From NCBI RefSeq assembly GCF_000182925.2, contig NC_026501.1, positions 4,009,917 through 4,073,916 of the forward strand: DNA of 64,000 bases. Direction: 5' to 3'. The notes beneath the pieces are model-generated. The model was not told where the DNA came from. It made no database searches and saw nothing but the letters and a program-made list of their open reading frames with translations. The DNA comes from Neurospora crassa OR74A. Taxonomy: Eukaryota; Ascomycota; Sordariomycetes; Sordariales; Sordariaceae. Shown piece by piece: positions 12,148 through 22,980 of the stretch (its first letter is position 1; the number at the start of each line of letters is the position of its first letter). The position numbers and the translations under genes were made by a program.

Positions 12148-12406
12148 TGTTATAGGGCTTGCTGCCCGTGGCTGGAGTGACTGGCAGTCTCGCTAGTCCG
12201 AGTCCCAACCGGCCGGTAGTTGATGCGACTGATTAGGTCGCTTGCCGTTACGGCACCCCAGCGGCCCGTGCGCACGCACGTCCTTTAAAAAAGAATAACT
12301 GGCTATGCCCGCCCAGAGGGCGCTCTTTTACCCTCTTTTCTTCTTCGTAGAACCTTATTAATTAATTAAGGCTAATATTTATACTAATTGTATTATACCC
12401 CTTATA
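12148..12406 (+). repeat. C 5' LTR (259 bp)
   Basis: Collinear with 21353-21611. The outer part (12148-12300) keeps many CA/TG sites, including CCGTGGCTGGAGTGACTGGC, that are mutated in the 3' LTR. The inner 60 bp are the more mutated. Confidence 0.93.
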
Positions 12407-12659
12407 TTAGGTTCTACTAAACTATTTTACTAACGGATATAATTGAATTCAATAGTAGAGTAGTAGAGTAGAAATCAGAAATAATTAGTAGTTTATAGCG
12501 TAATATTATAATATTTATTAATTACTATAATCGGACTTAATTATATAAACTTTAATAACGTAAAGGAGTTCTACGATTCCTAAAGCGGTAATTAGTAAAA
12601 TACTAGTAGCGGTACCCCTAGTAATGGCCTTGTAAAGAGTCTTATTGGAGTATTGAATA

Positions 12660-13745
12660 GTAATACTTCACTTTATAATTATATTAAGTCCCTTCTTTTT
12701 AATTCTAATCTTAATTTTATTTTTGCTCTACGTTTGGATTTCCTACTTACGGATATTTTAATAAGAATAGCGGGCCCGAATATCCCTACTTTAAATACCT
12801 CTATTAATTAGGATAATAATTATAGTACTACCCTTTATAGAAGAAAACCTTTTAAGTTTTCTAAATAGGATGGGCAACTCTATACTTTTCTTTTTTACTA
12901 TAATAAATTTATAGAAATATATAATACTAATATTAAGGCCGGGCTTTGTACTAATTATGATACTATATAGTATATAATTCTTAATATATTCCTTAATAAT
13001 AAATAACTTTAATTTAAAGGGTTTTGGATTAGTAAGACCGTCCGCGGAGAAGAAGACCCTATAGCCTTATTTAATTAAATATAAATAATCTTCGGTTCAT
13101 ATTAAAATTTTAATATTACTCTTAATAAATTCCCTCATTTCTATTAAAAGGACGGAGAATTGTTTGCGACCTTCCTTACTATTTTTAATAACGAGCTTTT
13201 AAAGGCCGGTAGTTATAATTGGGAGAGTCTAATTAAATCAGTATATTTTTATTATATAATTAATAAAAAAATCTATAATAAGTTCTTTTTAGTAGATCTC
13301 TTAAATGATTATTATACGTACGTAGTATAAATATAGTACTACGCTACTAACTACAAGCGTACGTTTGAATTTAAAGAAGATTACTATAAATACCTTTATA
13401 AATAGTAAAGTCGGTCCATTTAAAATAGTAGTCTTTACCTCCCTATATTTTATACTAATATTCTAGAACCTAATAACCTACGCTAATAATCTTTTATTTG
13501 AACCTCAAGCCTATTTAAAAGCTATATAATTAGTGCTAACAGCGATATTATTATAAGAATTACTTATATTAGTAAATTTACTGGGGGTTATAATAATTGA
13601 GGGCGAAGCAGTTTAAATTGAACTATTATTCCTGAACGTACTAAGTAGGTTTCTAATAAAGAACGTTAAAAGTATAAAGATAATAATTAATATTTCTATT
13701 ATAGGGCTTTTAATTATTATATAAATAATTATTCCTACTTACTAG
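12660..13745 (+). pseudogene. C gag remnant with zinc knuckle
   Basis: A plus-strand frame with the layout of a Gypsy capsid (FSKXDGQLYTFLFYYNKF near 12860-12920, then GELFATFLTIFNNELL near 13150). Near 13690-13740 is a degenerate CCHC knuckle read as YFYYRAFNYYINNYSYL: Tyr stands where Cys or His is expected, as predicted for G-to-A changes in TGY and C-to-T in CAY. It ends in an acidic tail (EEDEE) before the B3 insertion. Nucleic-acid binding capsid function is inferred from the family. Confidence 0.75.
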
Positions 13746-13936
13746 TAATACCCTTAAGTAATAGTATACGTGTTTAAACTATAGTTATTAAAATCCCTCT
13801 ATTATTAGAAGAAGACGAAGAGTAAGATTCCGCCTCCGAGTAGGGAAAAGAGTAGTTCCGGAGCGAAATCGGGCCCTGGAATTATTAGAGGTATTAAATA
13901 AAGTAGAGGAATTTAAATCTAAATTATAAATAGAAA

Positions 13937-13951
13937 TAGAATTTATATTAA
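13937..13951. repeat. B3 LINE target-site duplication, left copy
   Basis: TAGAATTTATATTAA, repeated exactly at 15136-15150. It defines B3 as a LINE insertion into the gag-pol junction of Gypsy C. Confidence 0.88.
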
Positions 13952-15135
13952 AATAAAGGTCTTATTCCCTATACTATAACTATAGCGCCTTATTAGTATA
14001 GGGTCCTTCTCTAGTTCTTTAGAGGGGAAAACCGTACGGCGTTAAGCGCCGCCGGATAAAAACCCCTAGCTTCATTTCGGCCGTAGTTCTCTACACCGCT
14101 CCTACTTTACTTATAATTATAATAGTTCTTACCTACTACTATAGCGAATTCATTTCGTTTTTCCTATTGCTACATTATCCTAATATTAGAATAATAAGGA
14201 TAATAGGAATAGGACTAAATTTAACGCACCGCCTCCTCCGCCGCCTTTTCTATCTTATTCTTTACCGTATTTTCCTCCACCTTCTTCCGCTTCCCTATCC
14301 TATCTTTTTATTTGCTACCCTACTCCTCCGCCTCCTTACTCTATTTATAAATACCTCTACCCTATTATTTACTTTTATACCCTACGGGTTTATTTTTATT
14401 TATAACAATACAAAGACCCCTTCCCTTCGTTTATATAATCCCTTATATAGCGCCCCTTTTTAATCCTTTTTCTCCTTCTTCCCTATTATAACTTTTAATA
14501 AAATAGTTTCCTCCGGCCGTTATTACCCCAATTTAATTGATTTAACTTCTAATATGGAAGGTCCCTCCCCTAATACATCCTTAGGCCCCGTATCCCCTAT
14601 AATTTCATTCTTAGAATTTATATTCTTTATTTATAACCTTTATAATTTCCTTAATAATTATCTTTCTCCAAACCAATATAGCTTCCTTCTTTTTCCTCCT
14701 CGACTCTTATATTAATTTAATTAGTATCGTTCGTAAAATTCCTTACCTTTATTATACTTTAAATCTCGCTTTTATCCTGCGTTCTAATAATAAATTTAAT
14801 TCCCCTAACGCCTTCCGTAAAATTATCGCTAAAAAGATTTACCTTATTGTAATAATTAATAAATCCCTTATTCTCTATATTCTCTTCCCTTTATTATTAT
14901 CTAATTTTTATTTTAGCCGGCGGTACCTAGAACGCTACCTACGCTTATACCTATAAAATATATATATTGGACGTCCCTATTAGCCTTTGCAACGCCTGTA
15001 ACGCTATTTAAGCGATAGCCGTTGCTGTAGTATTGGGTGGTTAGGATAGGTTCAATTGCAACTTAGATACCTTCGTTCGCGCTGCCAACGATTTCGTCCA
15101 TCGTATATATACGCGTTTGGAGCGGGACGAACTGC
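13952..15135 (-). mobile_element. B3: 5'-truncated LINE (1.18 kb), antisense inside Gypsy C
   Basis: The reverse complement aligns with the last ~1.1 kb of LINE B1 (about 27860-28978), including its 3' terminus GGGAATAAGAC at 13959-13970. It is flanked by a perfect 15-bp TSD. The plus-strand open frame at 14167-14463 is antisense and is not a gene. The 5'-most 170 bp (14965-15135) retain high GC and many CA/TG, whereas the rest is heavily mutated, so there is a sharp change of mutation load within one insertion. Confidence 0.9.
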
Positions 15136-15150
15136 TAGAATTTATATTAA

Positions 15151-15340
15151 TTCTACTTATTTTTAATAACTATAATTTATTTTACACCTTTATTAATAAG
15201 GGTTATTAGTATTATACTATAGTTAGTAATAAAGTTATTAAAGACTTTAGAATCCTAATCGTCCCTATTAAACTCTATTATATAAAAGGAGCTTTAACTA
15301 CTATAGATGGAACTACTATTTAAGGATTCGCCTACTTCCT
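15151..15340 (+). pseudogene. C aspartic protease remnant
   Basis: Resumes after the B3 target duplication with the frame FTFINKGYQYYTIVSN...ILIVPIKLYYIKGA, the usual spacing of a Gypsy retropepsin. The expected catalytic D-S/T-G is mutated beyond recognition. Assigned from position between gag and reverse transcriptase and from the flanking words. Confidence 0.6.
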
Positions 15341-15719
15341 TACTAAAGTCAATGGATATATATATTTAATATATACTTACTTTCATTTTTCTCTTAGAAT
15401 TTCCTATTATTCTAGGCAAATTATAATTAAAAGTAATACGAACGTACTTTGTTCCTTAAAAAAAAAGAATATATTTAAGTATTATAAATTATTAGGTTTT
15501 ATATATTGGAGGAGAATAAATACTAAATATAAACTTCGTTGAAAATATTAAGTCCGTTACTTATATATTTATTACTACTTTCGTAGGCTATATCTATCGC
15601 CTATAAGAAGAATTTAATAATAAAGCAATTAAAGAAGCTATATATATAATTAATTTGAAGGATATAGAAAAAGCGCTATAATTAAAGAAGGTTCATATTA
15701 AAGACCAATTTAAAAAGAT

Positions 15720-16418
15720 AATCCCCCCAGTATACTACGACCTCTTTCTATTATAGATAAAGGAGAATATTAATGAATAGAATTCCTACTGCCCTAGTAT
15801 CGATTATTAGATTGAAATTAAGAATGGATTAAATAATAAGGAGCTTCTCTTACCTTTTAGACTACTATATAATATAACCTATAAAGAACTTCTTATTCTA
15901 AAAAAGATATTAAAGGATTTACTAGATAAAGGATTTATTAAAGTAAATAGTTTCGAGGCGGGCGCTCCTATATTATTTATTAAGAAGCCGGGTAACGGTT
16001 TCTGTTTTTATTGTAATTACCGAACTTTAAACGCTATTACCTAAATAAATTAATATCCATTACCGCTTATTAAAAATTTTTTTTATATATTAAAAAGGGT
16101 AAAGTAGTATATTAAAGTTAATATTATATAGGCTTTCTATAGGATTTAGATAGTTATAGAAGAGGAGTGGAAGATGGTGTTTAGAATCCGCTACGGATTA
16201 TTTAAATAGTTGGTTATCCCTTTTAGATTAATAAATATTCTAGTAATATTTTAATAGTATATTAATTTTATTTTATAAGAGTATTTAAATAAATTCTATA
16301 TAGCGTATATAAATGATATTCTTATTTATACTTTAGGTTTTGAAGCGGACTACGACGCTAAGGTCCGTTTTATATTATAGAAGTTTCTAAATGCCGGACT
16401 ATACTTTAATTTGAATAA
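15720..16418 (+). pseudogene. C reverse transcriptase remnant, truncated by D1
   Basis: Strong Gypsy RT resemblance: DKGFIKVNSFEAGAPILFI (about 15925-15985), CFYCNYRTLNAIT, YPLPLI, EEWKMVFRIRYGLF (16160-16205), and the active-site box read YINDILIYT (16303-16330), where Asn replaces the first Asp of YxDD. RNA-dependent DNA synthesis is the family role; this copy is dead from stops, the active-site change and the D1 insertion at 16419, which separates it from RNase H. Confidence 0.88.
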
Positions 16419-16523
16419 TACAGTTCCCTTGGACAGAGCCAAAGTCCAGGGGAGACAGAGAGACGCCCTAGAATCTACTTAGTTAAAAAAAAAAAACTTA
16501 AAAAAAAAAAAAACCTCAAGACT

Positions 16524-16577
16524 GAACTGAACAAGTGACCTTTAAATAAGGTAAAAATAATAATAACCATTAAGCTA
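16524..16577 (-). promoter_or_regulatory. tRNA-like internal Pol III promoter match in D1
   Basis: On the minus strand TAGCTTAATGG (16577-16567) fits an A box and GTTCAGTTC (16532-16524) fits a B box with one mismatch. The two starts are 45 bp apart, as in tRNA genes. A full cloverleaf does not fold, so it is tRNA-like and not a tRNA gene. D2 retains a more mutated version near 22580-22640. Confidence 0.4.
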
Positions 16578-16749
16578 CAAGCTCAACGAGTTTCTTAAAT
16601 AAATAGTTAAATTTCTTCTCCTATATTACCTGGTTCACCCCCCCCTCCCCTCTACTAAAAAAAAAAACAAAAAAAAAAAAAAATTTGATTCCAAAAATCT
16701 CACTTCTAACCCTAACCTTTTCCGTAGCCTTCAAAGTTAGGGAAATCAA

Positions 16750-16817
16750 TCATTTTTCGGACTTAGTCATTTTTCGGACTTAGTTATTTTTCGGACTTAG
16801 TCATTTTTCGGATTTAG
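16750..16817. repeat. Four tandem 17-bp units in D1
   Basis: TCATTTTTCGGACTTAG at 16750, 16767, 16784 and 16801 with single-base differences. D2 has only one or two degenerate units at the same place, so the unit number varies between copies. Confidence 0.85.
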
Positions 16818-17449
16818 TCATTTCTAGGCTACGGTCGCAACTAAAATCTTTATTTTCAACTTCTTTTACATTTTTCTCAACGACCAATGCTTGTACTAGG
16901 GTGCAACCGGTATCAAAATGACCGCCTTTTTCTTCTCGTCATTGAAGTACCATATACATTTAGATGCATCAGATAGTCGAAGAGAAATTGTTATTGCAAA
17001 GGAAAAAGTGGCTTTTTCGCTCTACTATTCAAACCGTATCCTGCTTAGCGCCAAGATTCCCTCTTTTGGACGCCAAGACGGTTATTTTTTTTGCATTCTG
17101 GCCTATTATAGACAGATACGCCGCACCTTCCTCGCTTGCGGCGTTGGGTGGGCCTATAGACTACGACCTTTAGTGCGGATCTTCCATGTCACCGGGGCCC
17201 ACGACAACGGCCGGGCAACCTCTGAAAGCATAGGCGTCTTAATAAATATAAATTTGCGGTTAAGAAGGTTAAATATTCTAGGTTTATTATTTATATTAGT
17301 GTTAGAGTTTAAACCAACTTTGAGAGGTTAAAGCTATTTTTGAATAACTACCCCCTACCTCCCAGAAGGGAGTATATAGCTTCTTTAAGTTTGTTAATTA
17401 TTATTAAATATTTATACCTTAATTTTTTAAGGTCGTTACACCGCTTATA

Positions 17450-17990
17450 GTATTAATTAGGAAGAGAGTTATATTCAAAGAGATTAAAGAGTATAAAATC
17501 GCCTTCTAATTATTAAAAGTACTATTTACCTACACTCCAATTTTTTGAAAATTTAATTTAAATAAAAAATATTCCTTAAAATAGACTATAGCGGCTTTAC
17601 CTTCGGCGGTATTATTTTATAAAAAATTGATATTAAGAAATATACGGTTGTAGAATATTATTCCCTAAAATTAAACGCTATCAAACGAAACTACCCAATT
17701 TACAATAAGGAGATATTAGCAATCATTAATTACCTAGAATAATAATCGGCGGAGTTATAGAGTTATAAATCCTTTATTATTTTAATGGATTACTATAATT
17801 TTAAATATTTTATAAAGATATAGCGACTATCGGAATATTAAGTACAGTAAATTAAATATTTATCCCAGATTAATTTTAATATAGAATATCGGCTAAGGAA
17901 GGAGGGTATAATCCTTAACGTACTTCTATAAAGGGAATAGGATATACCGACGGAAGAGGACTAGGAAGTTTGCAATTTATAAATAATTTT
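17450..17990 (+). pseudogene. C RNase H remnant
   Basis: Plus-strand frame with LLKVLFTYTPI, FNLNKKYFLK and TIAALPSA in the positions of the Gypsy RNase H (expected ETDAS and AVLSQ boxes are mutated), then a KLNA-like block and 'YNKEILAI'-type sequence near 17700. It follows D1 directly, so the original pol is collinear when D1 is removed. Confidence 0.72.
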
Positions 17991-18289
17991 AAACTTTATG
18001 TTGGAGAAGTATTTTCCGCTTTATATTTCAGTATTATAAATAATCCTTTCCGAAAGGGAGGGTATATAAATATTTGAAAATCTAGATTTGTAATAACTTT
18101 AAGACTAAACAGCGCCGAAAGACTACTTTTATTAGTAAGCGAAGGCTATAGTATAAAATAGTAATAAATACTTTAATTTATTATTAAAATTTAAAATCTA
18201 AATTATAAATTATAACGTTAATTCTAATAGCCGCCTCCTCCATCAAGGCTGCCTTTAGGTCCTAAAGGCTCTGATGTATATTGAGTCGG

Positions 18290-19560
18290 ACGTTATAAAC
18301 CTTACGGATTATTTTTAATAATTTAATATACTTCGTATTACCCTTATATAAATAATTTACAATCTGTATATCTTCAATTACTTAGGACGTAAAGGTATAA
18401 TAGCCGCACTTAATCAATACTTCTACTAATTATTATTAGGCGTTTATATATAGTAGTTCCTTCGCAATTATTATATTTATAATTCTACAAAAGTATAGAG
18501 AGAGTAGAAATATGGTTTAATATAACTATTATTCGTACTAGACTAATTTAATAGAAAAATATGGATAGATTTCATTACAAACTTCCCTAAAGTTAATAGT
18601 AATATATATCTTTAAATACTTAAGGACTGATTGAATCAGAATATAATATTAGAATTAATACTGTTAATAGAAGCCGAATTATACGTTATATATTTTTTAT
18701 AATACTTCGTACGCTACTATAACTTCCTACAGTCTATTATAAATAATAGAAAGTTAAATTAAATAAACTAATTTTAAGCGAAGTTTTATAAGCTGTTTAA
18801 TATTAAGCGCCTCTTAAATACGGCTTACTACCTACAAACTAACGGCGGTCCTAAACGTATAAGTTAAAAAATATATACATACCTCCGAACGCTTGTTAAC
18901 TTTATATAAGACGATTAGGATAAATAGTACTCTATAGCTTAATTAATTATTAATAATCGAATTAATACTTCTATTAGAATATTCCCCTTCTTTACTATAT
19001 ATGGGTTTAATATTGAACTTCTAATTTCTATAGTAGAAGAAGAAACCTATTTAGGAGTTCCCTTTCTCTCCGCTGAGAAATAGGTTTATTAATTTATATA
19101 AAAGTTATAGTAAATTATAGATTTATATTAAGCAATTATAATTCTAGTTATTGAAGAATAAGAGAGATTCGTTAATTAATCTTGTTAGTTAGCCGAGTAC
19201 TTTTAAATAGGGGATAAAGTTTAATTTAATTTGAAGAATTATATAATAGATTATTTAAAGAAGAAGTTTAATTAATTATATATAAGATATATAGTTTTTG
19301 AAGTCCTTCCTCCGTATATAGTTAAGCCCTTTAACCTTCTTCCAATTATATATACTATTTTCTATATTAACCTTCTCTGTTAAGCTACTACTAACCCCCT
19401 TCTAGGTTAAATGTTTATAAACGATTAATTACTTACTATTAAAATTAAAGGAGAATTAGAGTTCCAAATCGAAGAAATTTTGTATATTAATACTAAAGAA
19501 AATATAGAAGTATAATTAGAAAGGTTTTAATAAAGTAGAAAGGGTATGAAAATTTAATTT
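18290..19560 (+). pseudogene. C integrase and chromodomain remnant
   Basis: The core is heavily broken. The C-terminal part is clear: AEYFQIGDKV followed by KKKFN, IRYIVFEVLPPYIVK, TIFYINLL (19195-19385), and then a chromodomain-like end, ELEFQIEEILYINT (19455-19500). In the family, integrase inserts the cDNA and the chromodomain can bias insertion to heterochromatin. Stops replace Gln and Trp. Confidence 0.75.
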
Positions 19561-21340
19561 AGGAATTATTATAAGAATTTTTAGAGACAGTAGCGTTAAA
19601 TCGGTTCGAAGCGAAGTATAAATTGGTAGTAACAAATAATAAACCTCTAAATTAGTATATTAACAAGCATCTATTTAATAATACGTAGGATTACAATTTT
19701 ACCAACGAATAGTAAGAAATTAATTACGGAATTATAATTAAAGAATAGAATCAAAAGTTTTTAAATAGTACTATACTAAGTAAAGATTCTATTTAGGCTA
19801 AGCCTAAAACTACCCCCAAATATTAAATATCTTTTATAATATTATCCTCCAATAAATCCCTTATAGTAGTATTTATATTCAAAAAAATTAATATCTTCCT
19901 TTCTACCGCTAGTAAGGTTCTTCAATATAGTATTATATATATTATAAGGGTAAATATTCTTTAAATGTATATTAAGTAATAGTAAAAGGAGTAAGCGAAT
20001 ACTATTTGAAGAATAAATTCCGAAGGGTAGTTAGGGGATAAGGGTATTCTATTATTCGAATCCGCAAGGGGTAGTAGCGGTAGTAAGAGTATTAGTACAA
20101 GGGTATTTACTAGGAATATTATCTTTTTTCTAAATTAAGAAATAGTATTTAAATTAAGTATTGGAGGGGTTAGCTATTAGAGTAGGGGATTTAATAGTAA
20201 TAGTAGCCGCCCTTTTCTTTTTCTTCTCCTCGAATTCTTTATTATATTCATTAATAAATCTATTTATCGACTATTTAAAAGGGGAGTCTACTACTTACTT
20301 TACTTTATTTATATTGAATTTTAGGATAATCAATTTCTTTTAAAATTTAATTAATTCAATTCCTAATGAAGAATTAATATTGGATTTACTAAGTTTAATA
20401 AAGAGATTCAGTAGGCGGGCGATGGTTATTTTAATACTAACTTTACGCCAAGAGCCGCTATAAAGAAATTAGAACCGGTATTATAAAATAAAAAGAGATA
20501 AATAATTAATACGGGAATAAAGCCCTTCTCTTTTAGGAAAAAAAGATTTAATAGTATTAAAAAGATAGTCCGCTAGGAATTAGAAATATAGTTAATAATA
20601 TATTAGGCTATAAAGGCGTTCGAACCTAAATTAGACTTAGCTTGCAAATTACTTTACTATATTAGTAAAATAAATAAGCAATAATTAAATTACCTATAAG
20701 AGTAGTAATATAATTATATTTATAAGAGAGGCAATAAATATATTAATAAGGCTAAAGTTTAACTACTTTAGTAATAAGGGCTGTAATTGCTTTATTAATA
20801 ATAGTTTTACTAATATTAATTATAGTCGTACTAAGCCGGGTTTCAACTAGTTTAAGGACTTTAAGTTTTTTAGAAATTGGAGTAGGAGTAGTAGGCGGAG
20901 TGGGGGAAGAACCCTACTATTATTACTACTATAGGAATTATTGAATTTATTAAAATTATACAAATTAATTAAAACCAAACTAGTTAGGAGTATTGGATAT
21001 TTTAAGGAAAGTTACTATTATTAGGTTAATATAAGAATAAGGTAAAAGTAAGGTAAGTAACGGAATAAAAGATAGGGAAATAGTAAAAATAATAAACGAA
21101 TAAGAGAGTAAAGGAAGTAGGGCGATAAAATAATAGGGTATTAAAAGTATATTTATAGTAAGACGTTGTAATTTCGTTAAAAAAGGAGAAAAGAGGAAGA
21201 GGGAGAAGAAAGGAGCAATTTAAAAGATATAAATTATTCGGGCGTAACGTGGGCGGTAGTAAGGAGAAGGCTTATTATTTAATCTTAGGGGTACATATAA
21301 TAGAATACAACTTTATAAATAGTCTTCTAATTAAAAGAAA
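19561..21340. other. C post-integrase region without assigned gene
   Basis: About 1.8 kb between the chromodomain and the 3' LTR, longer than most Gypsy elements need. It contains AT-rich sequence with a few short plus-strand frames (for example 60 codons at 20161-20343, hydrophobic, no family match) and purine-rich tracts towards the polypurine tract. I do not recognise a product. Confidence 0.45.
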
Positions 21341-21352
21341 GGAGGGGGCTAA

Positions 21353-21611
21353 TATTATAGGGCTTACTACTTATAATTAGAGTAATTAGTAATTTCGCTA
21401 ATCCGAGTCCTAACTAGCTAGTAGTTAATGCGACTAATTAGGTCGCTTACCGTTACAGCACCCTAACGGCCCGTACGCACGTACGTCCCTTAAAAAAGGA
21501 CAGCTGGCCATACCCGCCTAGAGAGCGCTCTTTTACCCTCTTTTCTTCTTCGTAGAACCTTATTAATTAATTGAGGCCAGTATCCATGCCAATTGTACTG
21601 CACCCCTTACA
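21353..21611 (+). repeat. C 3' LTR (259 bp) with upstream polypurine tract
   Basis: The polypurine tract is at about 21334-21348. The inner part of this LTR is more mutated than the 5' copy; its outer end (CCAGTATCCATGCCAATTGT) is better preserved. Confidence 0.93.
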
Positions 21612-21885
21612 AGGGGGATTATATAAACGGAGGAGAAAGTTCCTATATTATTATAGGTAAAGGTAGATTTATAGAATTAAAAAGTAAAGGGACGGGGCGG
21701 AGGTGGTTATAAACGGAGTAAGGAAACAAAGAAATAAGGAAAGTAAATAGGGAAATAGGATAGGAAAATAAAAGGAAGGTAGGGGAAGGAATAGTAGGGA
21801 GTAAAATAAAAAAGCGGCGAAAGAGGTAACGCCCCGGGTTTAATCCTATTCCTATTTTCCTTATTATTTTAATAATAGAATAATT

Positions 21886-22462
21886 AAAACGCCTATACTT
21901 TAAAGCTCCAGCGTTATTGTAGGCTGAAAGGTAATATAGAAGATCTATACTAAAAGTTGTAGTCTATAGGCCCACTAATGCAAACGAGGAAGGCGTGGCG
22001 TATTTGTCTATAATAGGCTAAAATATAGAAAATTACCCATTTTAGCAATCCTAAATAGGAAAACTTAGTGCTAAATAGAACACAATTTAAATAGTAGGCT
22101 TAAAAAACTACTTTTTGTATTCCAATTGAGATTGCTCCGCGACTATTAGGTATATTGAAATATACATAGTTTCAAAATAAAGAAAAAAAAAAGCCGGTTA
22201 TTTTCGTATCAATTGCATTATAGTAAATACTTTAATTATCAAGAGAATTATAAAAGAAGGAAGAAAAGAGGATTTTAGTTGTAAATATAATACAATTATT
22301 ATAAATAACTAAATCCTGAAAATAATTAAGTTCTGAAATGACTAAGTCCGAAAAGTGATTGATTTCTCTAATTTAGAAAGCTACTGAGAGGGTTAGGGTT
22401 AAAAGTGAGATTCCTAGAAGCGAATTTTCTAAAAAAAAAATTCAAATTTCTTTTTCCTTTTT

Positions 22463-22498
<36 letters not shown>

Positions 22499-22735
22499 TT
22501 AGTAGGGGGAAGGGGGGAGGGGAGAAAGCAAGTAATATAAGAGAAAGGATTCAACTATTTATTCAAAAAACTAATTGAGCTTATAGTTTAATTATTATTA
22601 TTATCATTACCTTTTTCAAAGGTTACCTATTGAGTTCAGCTTTAAGTTTTTTTTTTTTTTTTTTTTTTTTTTTTAGTAGATCCTAGGGCGTCTCTCTATT
22701 TCCCCTGGGCTTTAGCTCCGCCTAGGGGAACTATA
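21886..22735 (-). mobile_element. D2: second copy of element D, inverted relative to D1
   Basis: The reverse complement aligns with D1 throughout: AAAACGCCTATAC at the left end against the D1 right end, ATAGGCCCA blocks, the ACTAAGTCCGAAAA repeat unit, two long T runs (22467-22496 and 22649-22673) and the terminal hairpin TTCCCCTGGGC...CCTAGGGGAA (22700-22730). It is inserted in the LINE B4 tail with a candidate ATAAT duplication. It is more mutated than D1 but less than the surrounding elements. Confidence 0.75.
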
Positions 22736-22964
22736 TTTTATAATAGTAGGAGAGACGAAATTAGTTTACTATAGTAGTAGATAAGAACTATTATAGTTGT
22801 AAGTAAAGTAGGAGCGGCGTAGAAACCTACAACCGAGATAAAGCTAAGGGTTTTCATCCGACGGCGTTTAACGCCGTATAGTTTTCCCCTCTAGAGAATT
22901 AGAGAAGAACCCTATACCGATATAGCTCTATAGTTATATAGAATAGGGAATAAGATTATTGTTT

Positions 22965-22980
22965 TAAAGGGTATAAGTAG
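22965..22980. repeat. B4 LINE target-site duplication, right copy
   Basis: Exact repeat of 11831-11846, directly after the LINE 3' end GGGAATAAGATTATTG. Confidence 0.88.

Larger units (their letters stand above)
16419..17240 (+). mobile_element. D1: 0.82-kb non-autonomous element, class unresolved
   Basis: Interrupts Gypsy C between reverse transcriptase and RNase H, with candidate 5-bp TSD AATAA (16414-16418 and 17241-17245). An inverted homologue (D2) is at 21886-22735. The ends do not form terminal inverted repeats. Near the 16419 end is an imperfect hairpin (about 16425-16455, CCCTTGGAC against GTCCAGGGG). Two A-rich runs (16486-16513 and 16659-16683), four 17-bp units of TCATTTTTCGGACTTAG (16750-16817) and minus-strand matches to Pol III A and B boxes are inside. 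It is much less mutated than the host element. Plus-strand frames (16918-17331) have no family match and I do not consider them genes. SINE or Helitron-like non-autonomous element are the main alternatives. Confidence 0.7.
12148..21611 (+). mobile_element. C: Gypsy-type LTR retrotransposon, 9.46 kb with nested insertions
   Basis: LTRs of 259 bp (12148-12406 and 21353-21611) start TGTTATAGGG or its mutated form TATTATAGGG and end CCCCTTATA/CCCCTTACA. The element is flanked by a perfect AGGGG duplication (12143-12147 and 21612-21616). The polypurine tract AAAGAAAGGAGGGGG lies just before the 3' LTR. Domain order on the plus strand is gag with zinc knuckle, protease, reverse transcriptase, RNase H, integrase, chromodomain. 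LINE B3 separates gag from protease and D1 separates reverse transcriptase from RNase H. All frames are broken. Confidence 0.93.
11847..22964 (+). mobile_element. B4: 5'-truncated LINE, split by Gypsy C and by D2
   Basis: The LINE-derived segments are 11847-12147, 21612-21885 and 22736-22964. Each aligns to the 3' part of the full-length LINE B1 (about 28200-28978), including the words 'ggaggaaattatttta' and 'cctattcctattttcc' and the terminal 'cccctctagagaa...gggaataag'. Gypsy C interrupts it with a 5-bp TSD. The 16-bp TSD at 11831/22965 places the 5' truncation point and the 3' end precisely. Once insertions are removed the LINE piece is only about 0.8 kb and non-coding. Confidence 0.88.

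Noticed and set aside
14167-14463. 98-codon plus-strand frame
   Set aside because: Lies antisense within truncated LINE B3, in its non-coding 3' part; composition reflects pyrimidine-rich antisense sequence.
16520-16595. Possible tRNA gene in D1
   Set aside because: A and B box matches exist, but the acceptor stem does not pair and the T arm is imperfect; annotated only as a tRNA-like promoter match.
16918-17331. 137-codon plus-strand frame and an overlapping 69-codon frame in D1
   Set aside because: D2 does not preserve the frame, the sequence runs past the element end at 17240, and there is no recognisable domain.
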